Assembly: GCF_018614575.1 (NCBI RefSeq)
Contig: NZ_JAGGOJ010000003.1
Location: 682,001-746,000 of the forward strand
DNA from: Streptomyces sp. ISL-10
GTDB taxonomy: Bacteria; Actinomycetota; Actinomycetes; Streptomycetales; Streptomycetaceae
Reading direction: 5' to 3'
Length of the DNA stretch: 64,000 bases
Part shown: positions 1 through 8,798 of the stretch, piece by piece
How the letters are laid out: the number at the start of each line of letters is the position of its first letter
Numbering within the stretch: position 1 is the first letter of the stretch
Program-made: the position numbers and the translations under genes
The notes under the pieces: model-generated
What the model was told of the DNA's origin: nothing
Databases searched by the model: none
What the model saw: only the letters and a program-made list of their open reading frames with translations

Positions 1-1
1 G

Positions 2-223
2 CATCTCGACACCGGCGGGTCGGATCACCTGGACCGCGAGGTGATCGACGTCTCGGTCCGCTTTGCGGCGCGGATTCCTGTCCGGCCGGTGCGACTGATC
101 GCTGAAGGCTGTGGCCTTTCGCGGGCCGAGGTCGAAAGACTGATCACGGAGGGGAAACTCGTTTCGGCCGTCCGCCTGAGCGGCAAGCTCTCCGGCGACT
201 TCACCTTCATGCTCAAGCGCTGA
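2..223 (+). CDS. C-terminal part of a protein, possibly DUF1062-like (5' end outside window)
   Basis: The frame is open from the first complete codon of the window to the TGA at 221-223, giving 73 residues that must be the end of a longer protein. The visible part contains an S4-like stretch (CGLSRAEVERLITEGKLVSA) followed by a beta-rich end, SGDFTFMLKR. From memory this fits the C-terminus of DUF1062 proteins, but no search was possible. A perfect hairpin right after the stop supports this as a true gene end. The function is unknown. Confidence 0.6.
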   Translation, partial: HLDTGGSDHLDREVIDVSVRFAARIPVRPVRLIAEGCGLSRAEVERLITEGKLVSAVRLSGKLSGDFTFMLKR

Positions 224-232
224 GCCCACACC

Positions 233-281
233 GGGACCAGGGGTCGCCCGGCAAGGTCTGCCGGAAACGGCCCCTGGTCCC
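233..281 (+). terminator. Rho-independent-type hairpin after the first gene
   Basis: GGGACCAGGGG at 233-243 pairs perfectly with CCCCTGGTCCC at 271-281. The loop holds a smaller CCGGCA/TGCCGG stem. It lies 10 nt after the stop codon and has no U tract, as is common in Streptomyces terminators. Confidence 0.7.
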
Positions 282-364
282 AGAACCCCGTACCGCCCTT
301 CGGACGCGTCCTCAACCTCCCTGTGGGCTTCGCCCGGAGCCCACAGGGGCTGACACAGTGAGCC

Positions 365-413
365 GCGCCGGTGATTGAGGCGCGCCGGTGATTGAGCAGC
401 GCCGGTGATTGAG
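365..413. repeat. Three tandem copies of a 15-nt unit, period 17
   Basis: The unit GCGCCGGTGATTGAG occurs at 365-379, 382-396 and 399-413. It runs directly into the hairpin at 416-448. Similar GGTGATTGAGGCGCGGGG strings are recalled as common in Streptomyces intergenic regions, usually beside terminators. Confidence 0.7.
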
Positions 414-415
414 GC

Positions 416-448
416 GCGGGGCCCGGGGGCAGAGCCCCCGAGCCCCGC
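416..448. terminator. Two-part GC hairpin, probable terminator for the reductase gene
   Basis: GCGGGGC (416-422) and GGGGGC (425-430) pair with GCCCCC (434-439) and GCCCCGC (442-448) around an AGA loop. It lies 18 nt beyond the stop of the minus-strand gene that ends at 467. Confidence 0.65.
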
Positions 449-466
449 GCAGCGGCCACCACGCGC

Positions 467-1669
467 CTACCGCGTCGCGGCCACGCGGAAGACGATCCCC
501 GCCGAGTCCAGGCGTGACACCAGCGCACCCCCCATCGCCACCGCCGTCGTCAACTGGCCGCCCCCGACGCCCGGCAGATCGTCGAACGCCAGGCACAGCG
601 CCGATTCCGACAGCATCTTCGCCGTCTCGTCGTACCCGGGGTCGCCGCCCGACACCTCAGTGAACACCCGGCGGCCACCGCCCTCGCCCACGAAGCGGAT
701 CGAGAACCAGCTCTTCGCACGGCGGTGCGCGCTCGGGCCGTCCCCCGGTGCGTAACGGTTCATCAGCCAACGGCGGGCCGACGGGATCTGGGCGAGGGCG
801 AACCCGGTGGCGATGGCCGCCGGGCCGCCGAGTGCCATCGGCAGGGACCGGACCGCCGCATAGTGGCGGTAGCGGAAGTCGGGGCCGTAGCGCTCCAGCG
901 CGCGGGCCGAACGCGCCACGATCTGCCCGTCGATCGTCGGCAGCGGCAGCGCCCACGCGCCCGTCTCCCGGCTGAAGCGCGGCGTGCCGAGCGGTGCGCG
1001 GGCGCGCCGCCCGACGAGTCTCGGCTCGTGCAGCCGGCGCTCGTGCGCGGCGCGCAGCGTTTCGCGGCCGCGCGCCATCGCCGTGAGCGCCGAGGCCATG
1101 GTGCCGCCGGAGAACATGGCGTTGGAGCGGACGAACCCGTCGACGCTCAGCGGCACCCCCTCGGGCAGCTGTCGCACGGTGAACCAGACACCCAGATCGT
1201 GCGGGACCGAGTCGAATCCGCACGCGTGGACGAGGCGCGCGCCGGTCTCACGGGCGCGCGCGTCATGGCGTACGAACATCGCGTCCACGAATTCCGGCTC
1301 GCCCGTCAGGTCCGCGTAGTCCGTCCCTGCCTCGGCGCACGCGGCCACCAGGGCCTCGCCGTACATGACGTAGGGCCCCACCGTCGTCGCGACGACCCGT
1401 GCCGACTCGGCGAGTTCCCGCAGGGCGCGCGGATCGTCCGCGTCAGCCTCGATCAGGGGCAGGTCCGCGCACGAAGGAGCGATCACCGCGAGGCGTTCGC
1501 GGAGCCGTTCCAGCTTGGGCCGACTGCGGCCGGCGATCGCCCACCGGCAGTCGTCCGGCGCGTGCCGCGCCAGATACTCGGCGGTGAGCTGCCCGACGAA
1601 CCCGGTGGCCCCGAAGAGCACGATGTCGTACGGGCGCTGCGCGCGGCCGGTCCCGTTCTGGCTGTCCAA
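467..1669 (-). CDS. Saccharopine dehydrogenase-like / trans-acting enoyl reductase family oxidoreductase
   Basis: This 400-residue protein opens with a Rossmann fold at about residues 14-45 (IVLFGATGFVGQLTAEYLAR), followed by a second dinucleotide-fold element with AGRSRPKLERL. The family includes saccharopine dehydrogenase-like NAD(P) proteins and the mycobacterial trans-acting enoyl reductases, and the full length fits. The start is TTG, chosen because GGAGGAG sits about 5 nt upstream and no better codon is in frame. The gene faces away from the beta-oxidation operon and shares a 232-nt divergent interval with it, so a lipid-related reductase role is plausible. The substrate cannot be read from the sequence. 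Confidence 0.85.
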   Translation of the reverse strand: MDSQNGTGRAQRPYDIVLFGATGFVGQLTAEYLARHAPDDCRWAIAGRSRPKLERLRERLAVIAPSCADLPLIEADADDPRALRELAESARVVATTVGPYVMYGEALVAACAEAGTDYADLTGEPEFVDAMFVRHDARARETGARLVHACGFDSVPHDLGVWFTVRQLPEGVPLSVDGFVRSNAMFSGGTMASALTAMARGRETLRAAHERRLHEPRLVGRRARAPLGTPRFSRETGAWALPLPTIDGQIVARSARALERYGPDFRYRHYAAVRSLPMALGGPAAIATGFALAQIPSARRWLMNRYAPGDGPSAHRRAKSWFSIRFVGEGGGRRVFTEVSGGDPGYDETAKMLSESALCLAFDDLPGVGGGQLTTAVAMGGALVSRLDSAGIVFRVAATR

Positions 1670-1806
1670 TGGCTCCTCCGCCGGTCGGGGCTGTACGGCG
1701 GATCAGGGCACGGGGCCAGAACGCCGATGTCGGTGGCTGAGGCTAGCGCGCCGCGCGGCCTCGCAGAAGAAGCGTTTCCCATCGGTAACCTGGCACTCCG
1801 CAACTT

Positions 1807-1900
1807 CTAAGCGCTTGCTCTGCCGAAGCCCTTGTGCGGAGTGGAACGCGTTCTTACCATCACTGGTGTTACATCAGTTGTGTCACGGTGCTGGGGGCTG
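1807..1900. promoter_or_regulatory. Divergent control region upstream of the beta-oxidation operon
   Basis: The interval carries the palindromic core AAGCGCTT (1809-1816) within CTAAGCGCTTGCTC. Further in is an imperfect dyad, GTGTTAC-N7-GTGTCAC, at about 1867-1887. AAGCGCTTG-type motifs recall TetR operators near actinobacterial acyl-CoA dehydrogenase genes, but no TetR gene is in the window. Assignment as an operator is inference. Confidence 0.35.
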
Positions 1901-1901
1901 G

Positions 1902-3035
1902 ATGGCAGCGTCAATGAACGGCCCGCTGGCCGGGGTGCGTGTGGTGGAGCTGGCGGGCATCGGGCCCGGCCCGTTCGCCGCCATGCTCCTGGCCGACCTC
2001 GGGGCCGACGTCGTACGGATCGACCGGCCCGGCGGCGCGGGACTCGGTATCGATCCGGCCCACGACCTCACCAACCGCAACAAGCGCTCGGTGCTGATCG
2101 ATCTCAAGTCCGAGGACGGTCCTGGCCGGGTCCTCGATCTCGTCGAACGGGCCGACGTGCTGATCGAGGGCTACCGCCCCGGTGTCGCCGAACGCCTCGG
2201 CGTCGGCCCGGACGTGTGCCTGGCCCGCAATCCACGGCTCGTATACGGGCGGATGACCGGGTGGGGGCAGGACGGCCCACTCGCCCCGAGGGCCGGACAC
2301 GACATCGGATACATCGCCCTCGCCGGCACGCTCTCCATGATCGGCAAGGACGGTGAGCCGCCCGTCGTCCCCGCCAACCTCGTCGGCGACTACGCCGGCG
2401 GCTCGCTCTACCTCGTCATCGGTGTGCTGGCCGCCCTCCAGCACGCGCGCAGCGAAGGCGGCAGGGGCCAGGTCGTGGACGCGGCCATCGTCGACGGGGC
2501 CGCCCACCTCGCCACGATGATCCACGGCATGATGGCGGCCGGGGGCTGGCAGGACAGGCGCGGCGCGAACCTGCTCGACGGCGGTTGCCCCTTCTACGGC
2601 ACCTATGAGACGGCCGACGGCCGGTACATGGCGGTCGGCGCGCTGGAGCAGCGGTTCTACGACGAGTTCGTCGACCTGCTCGGCATCAAGGACGAGCTCC
2701 CCGCCCGCAAGGACTTCGACCGCTGGGGCGAGCTGCGCGAGGCCGTCGCCGCCCGCTTCAGGACCCGTACCCGCGCCGAGTGGACCGCCGTCTTCGAGGG
2801 CTCGGACGCCTGCGTCGCACCCGTGCTCACGCTGCGGGAGGCCCCCGCACACCCGCACCTCGCCGCCCGCGCCACCTTCGTCGACCACGCGGGCATCACC
2901 CAGCCCGCGCCCGCGCCGCGTTTCTCCGCCACGCCAGGCGCCGTGACCCGGCCCCCGGCCCTGCCGGGCGCGGACACCGCGGAGGTCGCCCGTGACTGGG
3001 GCGTGACCTTGTCCGTTCCCCTGGAGGACCGTTGA
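1902..3035 (+). CDS. Alpha-methylacyl-CoA racemase (class III CoA-transferase family)
   Basis: The 377-residue CaiB/BaiF-family protein most resembles alpha-methylacyl-CoA racemase, which interconverts (2R)- and (2S)-methylacyl-CoA so that branched chains can enter beta-oxidation. In the M. tuberculosis enzyme the proton-transfer residues are His126, Asp156 and Glu241. Here His133 (AGHDIGY), Asp163 (NLVGDYAGG) and Glu249 (GALEQRF) occupy the same spacing, which favours a racemase over a CoA-transferase. The start at 1902 has GGGGG just upstream; ATG at 1914 is an alternative. The stop overlaps the TTG start of the next gene (TTGA), implying translational coupling with the dehydrogenase. Confidence 0.88.
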   Translation: MAASMNGPLAGVRVVELAGIGPGPFAAMLLADLGADVVRIDRPGGAGLGIDPAHDLTNRNKRSVLIDLKSEDGPGRVLDLVERADVLIEGYRPGVAERLGVGPDVCLARNPRLVYGRMTGWGQDGPLAPRAGHDIGYIALAGTLSMIGKDGEPPVVPANLVGDYAGGSLYLVIGVLAALQHARSEGGRGQVVDAAIVDGAAHLATMIHGMMAAGGWQDRRGANLLDGGCPFYGTYETADGRYMAVGALEQRFYDEFVDLLGIKDELPARKDFDRWGELREAVAARFRTRTRAEWTAVFEGSDACVAPVLTLREAPAHPHLAARATFVDHAGITQPAPAPRFSATPGAVTRPPALPGADTAEVARDWGVTLSVPLEDR

Positions 3036-4174
3036 AGCGCCAGATCTTCACCGCCGAGCACGACGCCTTCCGCGAGACCGTCCGCACCTTCCTCGCCAAG
3101 GAGGTGCTGCCGCACTACGAGAGTTGGGAGAAGGACGGCATCGTCAGCCGGGACGCCTGGCTCGCGGCGGGCCGTCAGGGGCTGCTCGGCCTCGCCGTGC
3201 CCGAGGAGTACGGAGGCGGCGGCAACGACGACTTCCGCTACGCCGCCGTGCTGCACGAGGAGTTCACCCGCGCCGGTGCACCCGGCCTGGCCATCGGGCT
3301 GCACAACGACATCATCGGCCCGTACCTCACCTCGCTCGCCACCGACGAACAGAAGCGGCGCTGGCTGCCGGGCTTCTGCAGCGGTGAGACCATCACCGCC
3401 ATCGCCATGACGGAACCGGGCGCGGGCTCCGACCTCCAGGGCATCCGCACCACCGCCGAGGACCGCGGCGACCACTGGGTGCTGAACGGTTCCAAGACCT
3501 TCATCTCCAACGGCATCCTGGCCGACCTGGTGATCGTCGTCGCCAAGACCACCCCGGAGGGCGGCGCGCACGGCCTGTCCCTGCTCGTCGTCGAGCGCGG
3601 TATGGAGGGATTCGAGCGTGGCCGGAACCTCGACAAGATCGGCCAGAAGTCCCAGGACACCGCCGAGCTGTTCTTCAACGACGTGCGCGTGCCCAAGGAG
3701 AACCTCCTCGGGGAACCGAACGGCGCCTTCGTCCACCTGATGACCAACCTGGCGCAGGAGCGGATGGCCATAGCCGTCGCCGGGATCGCCGCCGCCGAGC
3801 ACCTGCTGGAGATCACGACCGCGTATGTGAAGGAGCGCGAGGCGTTCGGGCGGCCGCTCGCCAGGCTCCAGCACATCCGCTTCGAGATCGCCGAGCTGGC
3901 CACCGAGTGCGCCGTCACGCGCGCCTTCCTCGACCGCTGCATCGCCGACCACGCGGCCGGCGAACTGGACGCCGTCCACGCCTCCATGGCCAAGTGGTGG
4001 GCGACCGAGCTCCAGAAGCGCGCCGCAGACCGCTGCCTCCAGCTCCATGGCGGGTACGGCTACATGAACGAGTACCGCGTCGCCCGGGCGTTCACGGACG
4101 GCCGCATCCAGACGATCTACGGCGGGACGACCGAGATCATGAAGGAGATCATCGGCCGCTCCCTCCTCAGTTGA
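3032..4174 (+). CDS. Acyl-CoA dehydrogenase (LCAD/IVD-type active site)
   Basis: This 380-residue flavoenzyme catalyses alpha,beta-dehydrogenation of acyl-CoA. The family motifs AMTEPGAGSDLQ (about 127-138), LNGSKTFISNG and a C-terminal QLHGGYGYMNEY are all present. The usual catalytic Glu of the YEGT loop is Gly364 here (IYGGTTEIM). Glu243 in LAQERM lies on the helix where LCAD and isovaleryl-CoA dehydrogenase carry their base, so the protein is probably active on long or branched chains. Translation starts at TTG 3032 with GGAGG at 3023-3027, inside the stop of the racemase gene. No other start fits the N-terminus. Confidence 0.93.
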   Translation: MKRQIFTAEHDAFRETVRTFLAKEVLPHYESWEKDGIVSRDAWLAAGRQGLLGLAVPEEYGGGGNDDFRYAAVLHEEFTRAGAPGLAIGLHNDIIGPYLTSLATDEQKRRWLPGFCSGETITAIAMTEPGAGSDLQGIRTTAEDRGDHWVLNGSKTFISNGILADLVIVVAKTTPEGGAHGLSLLVVERGMEGFERGRNLDKIGQKSQDTAELFFNDVRVPKENLLGEPNGAFVHLMTNLAQERMAIAVAGIAAAEHLLEITTAYVKEREAFGRPLARLQHIRFEIAELATECAVTRAFLDRCIADHAAGELDAVHASMAKWWATELQKRAADRCLQLHGGYGYMNEYRVARAFTDGRIQTIYGGTTEIMKEIIGRSLLS

Positions 4175-4282
4175 GACGCGCCCGACGACAGGCACACCGC
4201 CCCAACTCAGCACCTCCGCACCGTCTCCTTCCGCAGACTCACCTCATCGCACGGTCCCACCCTCATCGAAAGGCTCCAGACA

Positions 4283-5497
4283 GTGAGCACCGAAGCGTAT
4301 GTGTACGACGCGATCCGCACCCCGCGCGGGCGCGGGAAGGCCAATGGCGCCCTGCACGGCACCAAGCCGATCGACCTCGTCGTCGGGCTGATCCACGAGA
4401 TCGAGCGCCGCTTTCCCGGCCTCGACCCGGCCGCCATCGACGACATCGTGCTCGGCGTCGTCGGCCCGGTCGGCGACCAGGGCTCCGACATCGCCCGCAT
4501 CGCGGCCATCGCCGCCGGGCTGCCGGACACGGTCGCGGGCGTCCAGGAGAACCGCTTCTGCGCCTCGGGCCTGGAAGCGGTCAACATGGCCGCGATGAAG
4601 GTCCGTTCCGGCTGGGAGGACCTCGTCCTCGCCGGCGGTGTCGAGTCCATGTCGCGGGTGCCGATGGCCTCCGACGGCGGCGCCTGGTTCGCCGACCCGA
4701 TGACCAACCACGAGACGGGCTTCGTGCCCCAGGGCATCGGCGCCGACCTGATCGCCACCCTCGGGGGCTGGTCGCGCCGTGACGTCGACGAGTTCGCGGC
4801 GCTGTCGCAGGAGCGCGCCGCGGCGGCCTGGAAGGACGGCCGCTTCGCCCGGTCCGTCGTCCCGGTCCGCGACCGCAACGGCCTCGTCGTCCTCGACCAC
4901 GACGAGCACATGCGCCCCGGCACCACCGCCGACTCCCTCGCCGCGCTCAAGCCCTCCTTCGCCGGCATCGGCGACCTCGGCGGCTTCGACGCCGTCGCGC
5001 TGCAGAAGTACCACTGGGTGGAGAAGATCGACCACGTCCACCACGCGGGCAACTCCTCGGGCATCGTCGACGGCGCCGCCCTCGTCGCCATCGGCAACAA
5101 GGAGGTCGGCGAGCGCTACGGCCTCACCCCGCGGGCCCGGATCGTCTCCGCCGCCGTCTCCGGCTCCGAGCCGACCATCATGCTCACCGGCCCCGCCCCT
5201 GCCACCCGCAAGGCACTGAAGCGAGCCGGACTGACCATCGACGACATCGACCTCGTCGAGATCAACGAGGCGTTCGCCGGTGTCGTCCTGCGCTTCGCCC
5301 AGGACATGGGCCTCTCGCTCGACAAGGTCAACGTCAACGGCGGCGCGATCGCCATGGGCCACCCGCTCGGCGCGACCGGCGCGATGATCCTCGGCACCCT
5401 CGTCGACGAACTGGAGCGCCAGGACAAGCGGTACGGCCTCGCCACCTTGTGTGTCGGCGGCGGCATGGGTATCGCCACCGTCGTCGAGCGTCTTTGA
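4283..5497 (+). CDS. fadA: Acetyl-CoA C-acyltransferase (thiolase)
   Basis: This 404-residue thiolase cleaves 3-ketoacyl-CoA in the last step of beta-oxidation. The nucleophile is Cys93 in [12 protein letters not shown]. The His motif is [15 protein letters not shown], and the second catalytic Cys is in [10 protein letters not shown] near the C-terminus. The GTG start is preceded by GAAAGG with 9-nt spacing. It follows the dehydrogenase by 108 nt and precedes the FadB-like alpha subunit by 39 nt, the usual arrangement for a trifunctional fatty-acid oxidation complex. Confidence 0.94.
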   Translation: MSTEAYVYDAIRTPRGRGKANGALHGTKPIDLVVGLIHEIERRFPGLDPAAIDDIVLGVVGPVGDQGSDIARIAAIAAGLPDTVAGVQENRFCASGLEAVNMAAMKVRSGWEDLVLAGGVESMSRVPMASDGGAWFADPMTNHETGFVPQGIGADLIATLGGWSRRDVDEFAALSQERAAAAWKDGRFARSVVPVRDRNGLVVLDHDEHMRPGTTADSLAALKPSFAGIGDLGGFDAVALQKYHWVEKIDHVHHAGNSSGIVDGAALVAIGNKEVGERYGLTPRARIVSAAVSGSEPTIMLTGPAPATRKALKRAGLTIDDIDLVEINEAFAGVVLRFAQDMGLSLDKVNVNGGAIAMGHPLGATGAMILGTLVDELERQDKRYGLATLCVGGGMGIATVVERL

Positions 5498-5536
5498 CCC
5501 CCGTCCTCCTCCTTGCCTGCGAAAGTAGACAGAAAA

Positions 5537-7711
5537 ATGAGCGAGTCCACCACCATCCGCTGGGAACAGGACGAGACCGGCATCGTCACCCTCGTCCTCG
5601 ACGACCCCGACCAGTCCGCCAACACGATGAACCAGGCCTTCAAGGCGTCCATCGCGGCGATCGCCGACCGGGTGGAGGCCGAGCAGGAGTCCATCCGCGG
5701 CATCATCGTCACCTCCGCCAAGAAGACCTTCTTCGCGGGCGGCGACCTCAAGGAGATGATCAAGGCCGGTCCGGACGACGCGCAGTTCGTCTTCGAGGCG
5801 GGCATGGGCATCAAGCGCGCCCTGCGCCGCATCGAGACCATCGGCAAGCCCGTCGTCGCCGCGATCAACGGCGCGGCGCTCGGCGGCGGTTACGAGATCG
5901 CCCTCGCCTGTCACCACCGGATCGCCCTCGACGCGCCCGGCTCCAAGATCGGCCTGCCCGAGGTCACCCTCGGCCTGCTGCCCGCGGGTGGCGGCGTCAC
6001 CCGCACCGTACGGCTCATGGGCATCGCCGACGCGCTGCTCAAGCTGCTGCTCCAGGGCACCCAGTACACCCCGCGGCGGGCGCTGGAGAACGGACTCGTC
6101 CACGAAGTCGCCGAGTCGCAGGACGAGATGCTGGCCAAGGCCCGTGCCTTCATCGACGCCAACCCGGAATCCTCGCAGCCGTGGGATGCCAAGGGCTACA
6201 AGATCCCCGGCGGTACCCCGTCGAACCCGAAGTTCGCCGCCAACCTGCCCGCCTTCCCCGCGAACCTGAAGAAGCAGACCGGGGGCGCCCCCTACCCGGC
6301 GCCGCGCAACATCCTCGCGGCCGCCGTCGAGGGCTCGCAGGTCGACTTCGAGACCGCGCAGGTCATCGAGGCCCGGTACTTCACCGAGCTGGTCACCGGG
6401 CAGATCGCCAAGAACATGATGCAGGCGTTCTTCTTCGACCTCCAGGCTGTCAACTCCGGCGCGAACCGGCCCTCGGGCACCGAGCCGCGCACGGTCCGCA
6501 AGGTCGCCGTCCTCGGCGCCGGGATGATGGGCGCCGGCATCGCGTACTCCTGCGCCCGCGCCGGTATCGAGGTGGTCCTCAAGGACGTGTCGGCCGAGGC
6601 CGCCGCGAAGGGCAAGGGGTACTCCGAGCAGCTGTGCGCCAAGGCGGTGGCCAGGGGGCGTACCACCCAGGAGAAGGCGGACGCGCTGCTCGCGCGCATC
6701 ACGCCGACCGCGGAGGCGGCCGACCTCGCCGGCTGCGACGCCGTGATCGAGGCGGTGTTCGAGGACACCGCGCTCAAGCACAAGGTGTTCCAGGAGATCC
6801 AGGACGTCGTCGAGCCCGACGCCCTGCTGTGCTCGAACACCTCGACGCTGCCCATCACCGTCCTCGCGGAAGGGGTCACGCGGCCGGTGGACTTCGTCGG
6901 TCTGCACTTCTTCTCCCCCGTCGACAAGATGCCGCTCGTGGAGATCATCAAGGGGGAGCGCACCGGGGACGAGGCGCTGGCCCGTGCCTTCGACCTGGTC
7001 CGGCAGATCAACAAGACCCCGATCGTCGTCAACGACTCCCGTGGCTTCTTCACCTCGCGCGTCATCGGGCAGTTCATCAACGAGGGCGTGGCGATGGTCG
7101 GCGAGGGCGTCGATCCCGCCTCCGTCGAACAGGCCGCGGCCCAGGCCGGCTACCCGGCCAAGGTGCTCTCCCTGATGGACGAGCTGACGCTCACCCTGCC
7201 GCGCAAGATCCGGGGCGAGACGAAGCGCGCGGTCGAGGAAGCGGGCGGCACCTGGGCCGGCCACCCCTCGGACGCGGTGATCGACCGGATGGTCGACGAG
7301 TTCGGCCGCACCGGCCGCAGCGGCGGCGGCGGTTTCTACGACTACGACGAGGACGGCAAGCGCGCCGGCCTCTGGCCGGGGCTGCGCGATCACTTCACCC
7401 GCCCGGGCACCGACGTCCCCTTCGAGGACATGAAGGAGCGGATGCTCTTCTCCGAGGCGCTGGACACCGTCCGCTGCCTGGAGGAGAACGTCCTCACCTC
7501 GGTCGCCGACGCCAACATCGGCTCCATCATGGGCATCGGCTTCCCCGCCTGGACGGGCGGTGTGCTGCAGTACGTCAACGGCTACGACGGGGGCCTGCCC
7601 GGCTTCGTGGCACGCGCGCGTGAACTGGCGGAGCGGTACGGCGAGCGGTTCCAGCCGCCCGCGCTGCTGCTGGAGAAGGCGGAGCGGGGCGAGGTCTTCA
7701 CCGACGCCTGA
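5537..7711 (+). CDS. fadB: FadB-like multifunctional fatty-acid oxidation protein
   Basis: The 724-residue protein has an N-terminal enoyl-CoA hydratase/isomerase domain (about 1-200; AAINGAALGGGYEIAL forms the oxyanion region) and a C-terminal 3-hydroxyacyl-CoA dehydrogenase. The dehydrogenase has an NAD-binding GAGMMGAGIA motif near 325 and the catalytic His in GLHFFSPV. Together they hydrate enoyl-CoA and oxidise the 3-hydroxy product, passing ketoacyl-CoA to the adjacent thiolase. ATG 5537 is preferred over an in-frame TTG at 5513 because homologues begin near SESTTIRWE. The Shine-Dalgarno site is weak, suggesting read-through from the thiolase gene. A strong hairpin ends the operon. Confidence 0.93.
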   Translation: MSESTTIRWEQDETGIVTLVLDDPDQSANTMNQAFKASIAAIADRVEAEQESIRGIIVTSAKKTFFAGGDLKEMIKAGPDDAQFVFEAGMGIKRALRRIETIGKPVVAAINGAALGGGYEIALACHHRIALDAPGSKIGLPEVTLGLLPAGGGVTRTVRLMGIADALLKLLLQGTQYTPRRALENGLVHEVAESQDEMLAKARAFIDANPESSQPWDAKGYKIPGGTPSNPKFAANLPAFPANLKKQTGGAPYPAPRNILAAAVEGSQVDFETAQVIEARYFTELVTGQIAKNMMQAFFFDLQAVNSGANRPSGTEPRTVRKVAVLGAGMMGAGIAYSCARAGIEVVLKDVSAEAAAKGKGYSEQLCAKAVARGRTTQEKADALLARITPTAEAADLAGCDAVIEAVFEDTALKHKVFQEIQDVVEPDALLCSNTSTLPITVLAEGVTRPVDFVGLHFFSPVDKMPLVEIIKGERTGDEALARAFDLVRQINKTPIVVNDSRGFFTSRVIGQFINEGVAMVGEGVDPASVEQAAAQAGYPAKVLSLMDELTLTLPRKIRGETKRAVEEAGGTWAGHPSDAVIDRMVDEFGRTGRSGGGGFYDYDEDGKRAGLWPGLRDHFTRPGTDVPFEDMKERMLFSEALDTVRCLEENVLTSVADANIGSIMGIGFPAWTGGVLQYVNGYDGGLPGFVARARELAERYGERFQPPALLLEKAERGEVFTDA

Positions 7712-7731
7712 CCCGGCTCCGCCCCGAGGAC

Positions 7732-7764
7732 GCGGCGGCTACCGGCGGGGCCGGTAGCCGCCGC
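7732..7764 (+). terminator. Terminator of the beta-oxidation operon
   Basis: A perfect 14-bp stem, GCGGCGGCTACCGG (7732-7745) with its complement at 7751-7764, encloses a 5-nt loop. It lies 20 nt after the fadB stop. The remaining bases to 7910 show no gene. Confidence 0.85.
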
Positions 7765-7910
7765 CGTTCCTCGTGGTTCGGTGGCTCGGCTCACCTGCGA
7801 GCGCTCAAGCCGGCGTCGACGGTCGATCGTGCTCGCCTCCCCCGGACTCCGTCCGGGGTGCCCAACGTGCCTCGCAGCCTCCGGACGTCGCCTGTCGGCG
7901 CAAGGCGCTT

Positions 7911-8666
7911 TCAGCTGCCCCGCTCCGCCTCTCCCGACGGCCCGCCGGTGACGAACGCCCCCCGCAGCTCCTCACGCAGGGAGCGCTGAAACGCCGTCAC
8001 CAGAGCCTGGATCACCATCGGCTGCATATGCGCCGACAGCGACTTCATCGCCGCCACATGGTCCGTGCCGGACTCGCGCTCGCGGTAGGGCCCCCAGACC
8101 TCGTCGCGGAACAGCCGCGTCAGGTCCTGCGCCGCGGCGCGGGCGTGGTTCAGCAGGACGGTGCGGGAGGCGAGGATCGTCTCGTGCGCGATGGGCACGT
8201 CCAGCAGCTCCACCCCGAGGCGCAGCAACGAGCCGTCCAGCCGGAACGCCTCCCCGGCGGTGCGGTCGAGCACACCCATGGCAGCCAGGCGGTCCACGTC
8301 CTGCTCCGACAGAGGCCGGCCGGCCCGCCGCTCCAGCTCCTGCCGGGAGACCTCCTCGGCCGATTCCGGAGCCCACGAGGCGACCAGGGCCCGGTGGATC
8401 GCCAGGTCCTGGGCGCTGAGATCCGCAGGCAATTGCTCCAGATACCGCTCGATCGCCGCCAGCGTCATGCCCTGGTGCTGCAACTCCTCGATGAGGGCGA
8501 GTCGTGACAGATGGCCGGACCCGTAGTGCCCGACGCGTCGGGGACCGATCACGGGCGGGGGCAGCAGACCGCGGGTGCTGTAGAACCGAATGGTCCGCAC
8601 GGTGACCCCGGCACGCGCGGCCAGTTCGTCGACGGTGAGCCTCGGCTCCTCGGTCTCGGTCGCCAT
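7911..8666 (-). CDS. MerR-family transcriptional regulator
   Basis: The 251-residue protein starts with a winged-helix MerR DNA-binding domain (about 9-75): TVDELAARAGVTVRTIRFYS then GLLPPP. The long C-terminal part (80-251) has no Cys-rich metal site, so it probably senses an organic ligand or acts without a small inducer. ATG 8666 is preceded by AAGGAGGG. A 23-bp inverted repeat lies 25 nt upstream of the start, consistent with autoregulation. It converges on the beta-oxidation operon and diverges from the macro-domain gene. Control of the fad genes is possible, but no matching site was found at their promoter. Confidence 0.9.
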   Translation of the reverse strand: MATETEEPRLTVDELAARAGVTVRTIRFYSTRGLLPPPVIGPRRVGHYGSGHLSRLALIEELQHQGMTLAAIERYLEQLPADLSAQDLAIHRALVASWAPESAEEVSRQELERRAGRPLSEQDVDRLAAMGVLDRTAGEAFRLDGSLLRLGVELLDVPIAHETILASRTVLLNHARAAAQDLTRLFRDEVWGPYRERESGTDHVAAMKSLSAHMQPMVIQALVTAFQRSLREELRGAFVTGGPSGEAERGS

Positions 8667-8691
8667 GACCCTCCTTTGCTGAACCGCACCG

Positions 8692-8714
8692 GTGAAACAG
8701 TATTGCTGTCTCAC
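8692..8714. promoter_or_regulatory. Inverted-repeat operator in front of the MerR gene
   Basis: GTGAAACAG (8692-8700), a 5-nt spacer TATTG, and CTGTCTCAC (8706-8714) form a dyad with 8 of 9 pairs. It sits between the divergent MerR and macro-domain genes, where a MerR dimer would bind a stretched promoter spacer. No second copy was noticed in the window. Confidence 0.65.
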
Positions 8715-8798
8715 CATTGTTGTGAAAGCGCTGGGCCGCGTGAAAGCCGGTGGGCGCAGGGCCAGGGCGCTGTCAGTGGTGCATCGTACGGTTGTGCC

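Noticed and set aside
365..413. CRISPR-like array
   Set aside because: The 15-nt unit with 2-nt spacing leaves no spacers. It is a short tandem repeat next to a terminator.
25..528. 167-codon minus-strand frame at the left edge
   Set aside because: It spans a terminator and repeats, is antisense to a better frame, and has low-complexity Arg/Ser content.
4244..7393. 1049-codon minus-strand open frame opposite the thiolase and fadB genes
   Set aside because: It is antisense to two clearly recognised enzymes, has no family motif, and is Gly/Asp/Val-rich as expected for a complementary frame of GC-rich coding DNA.
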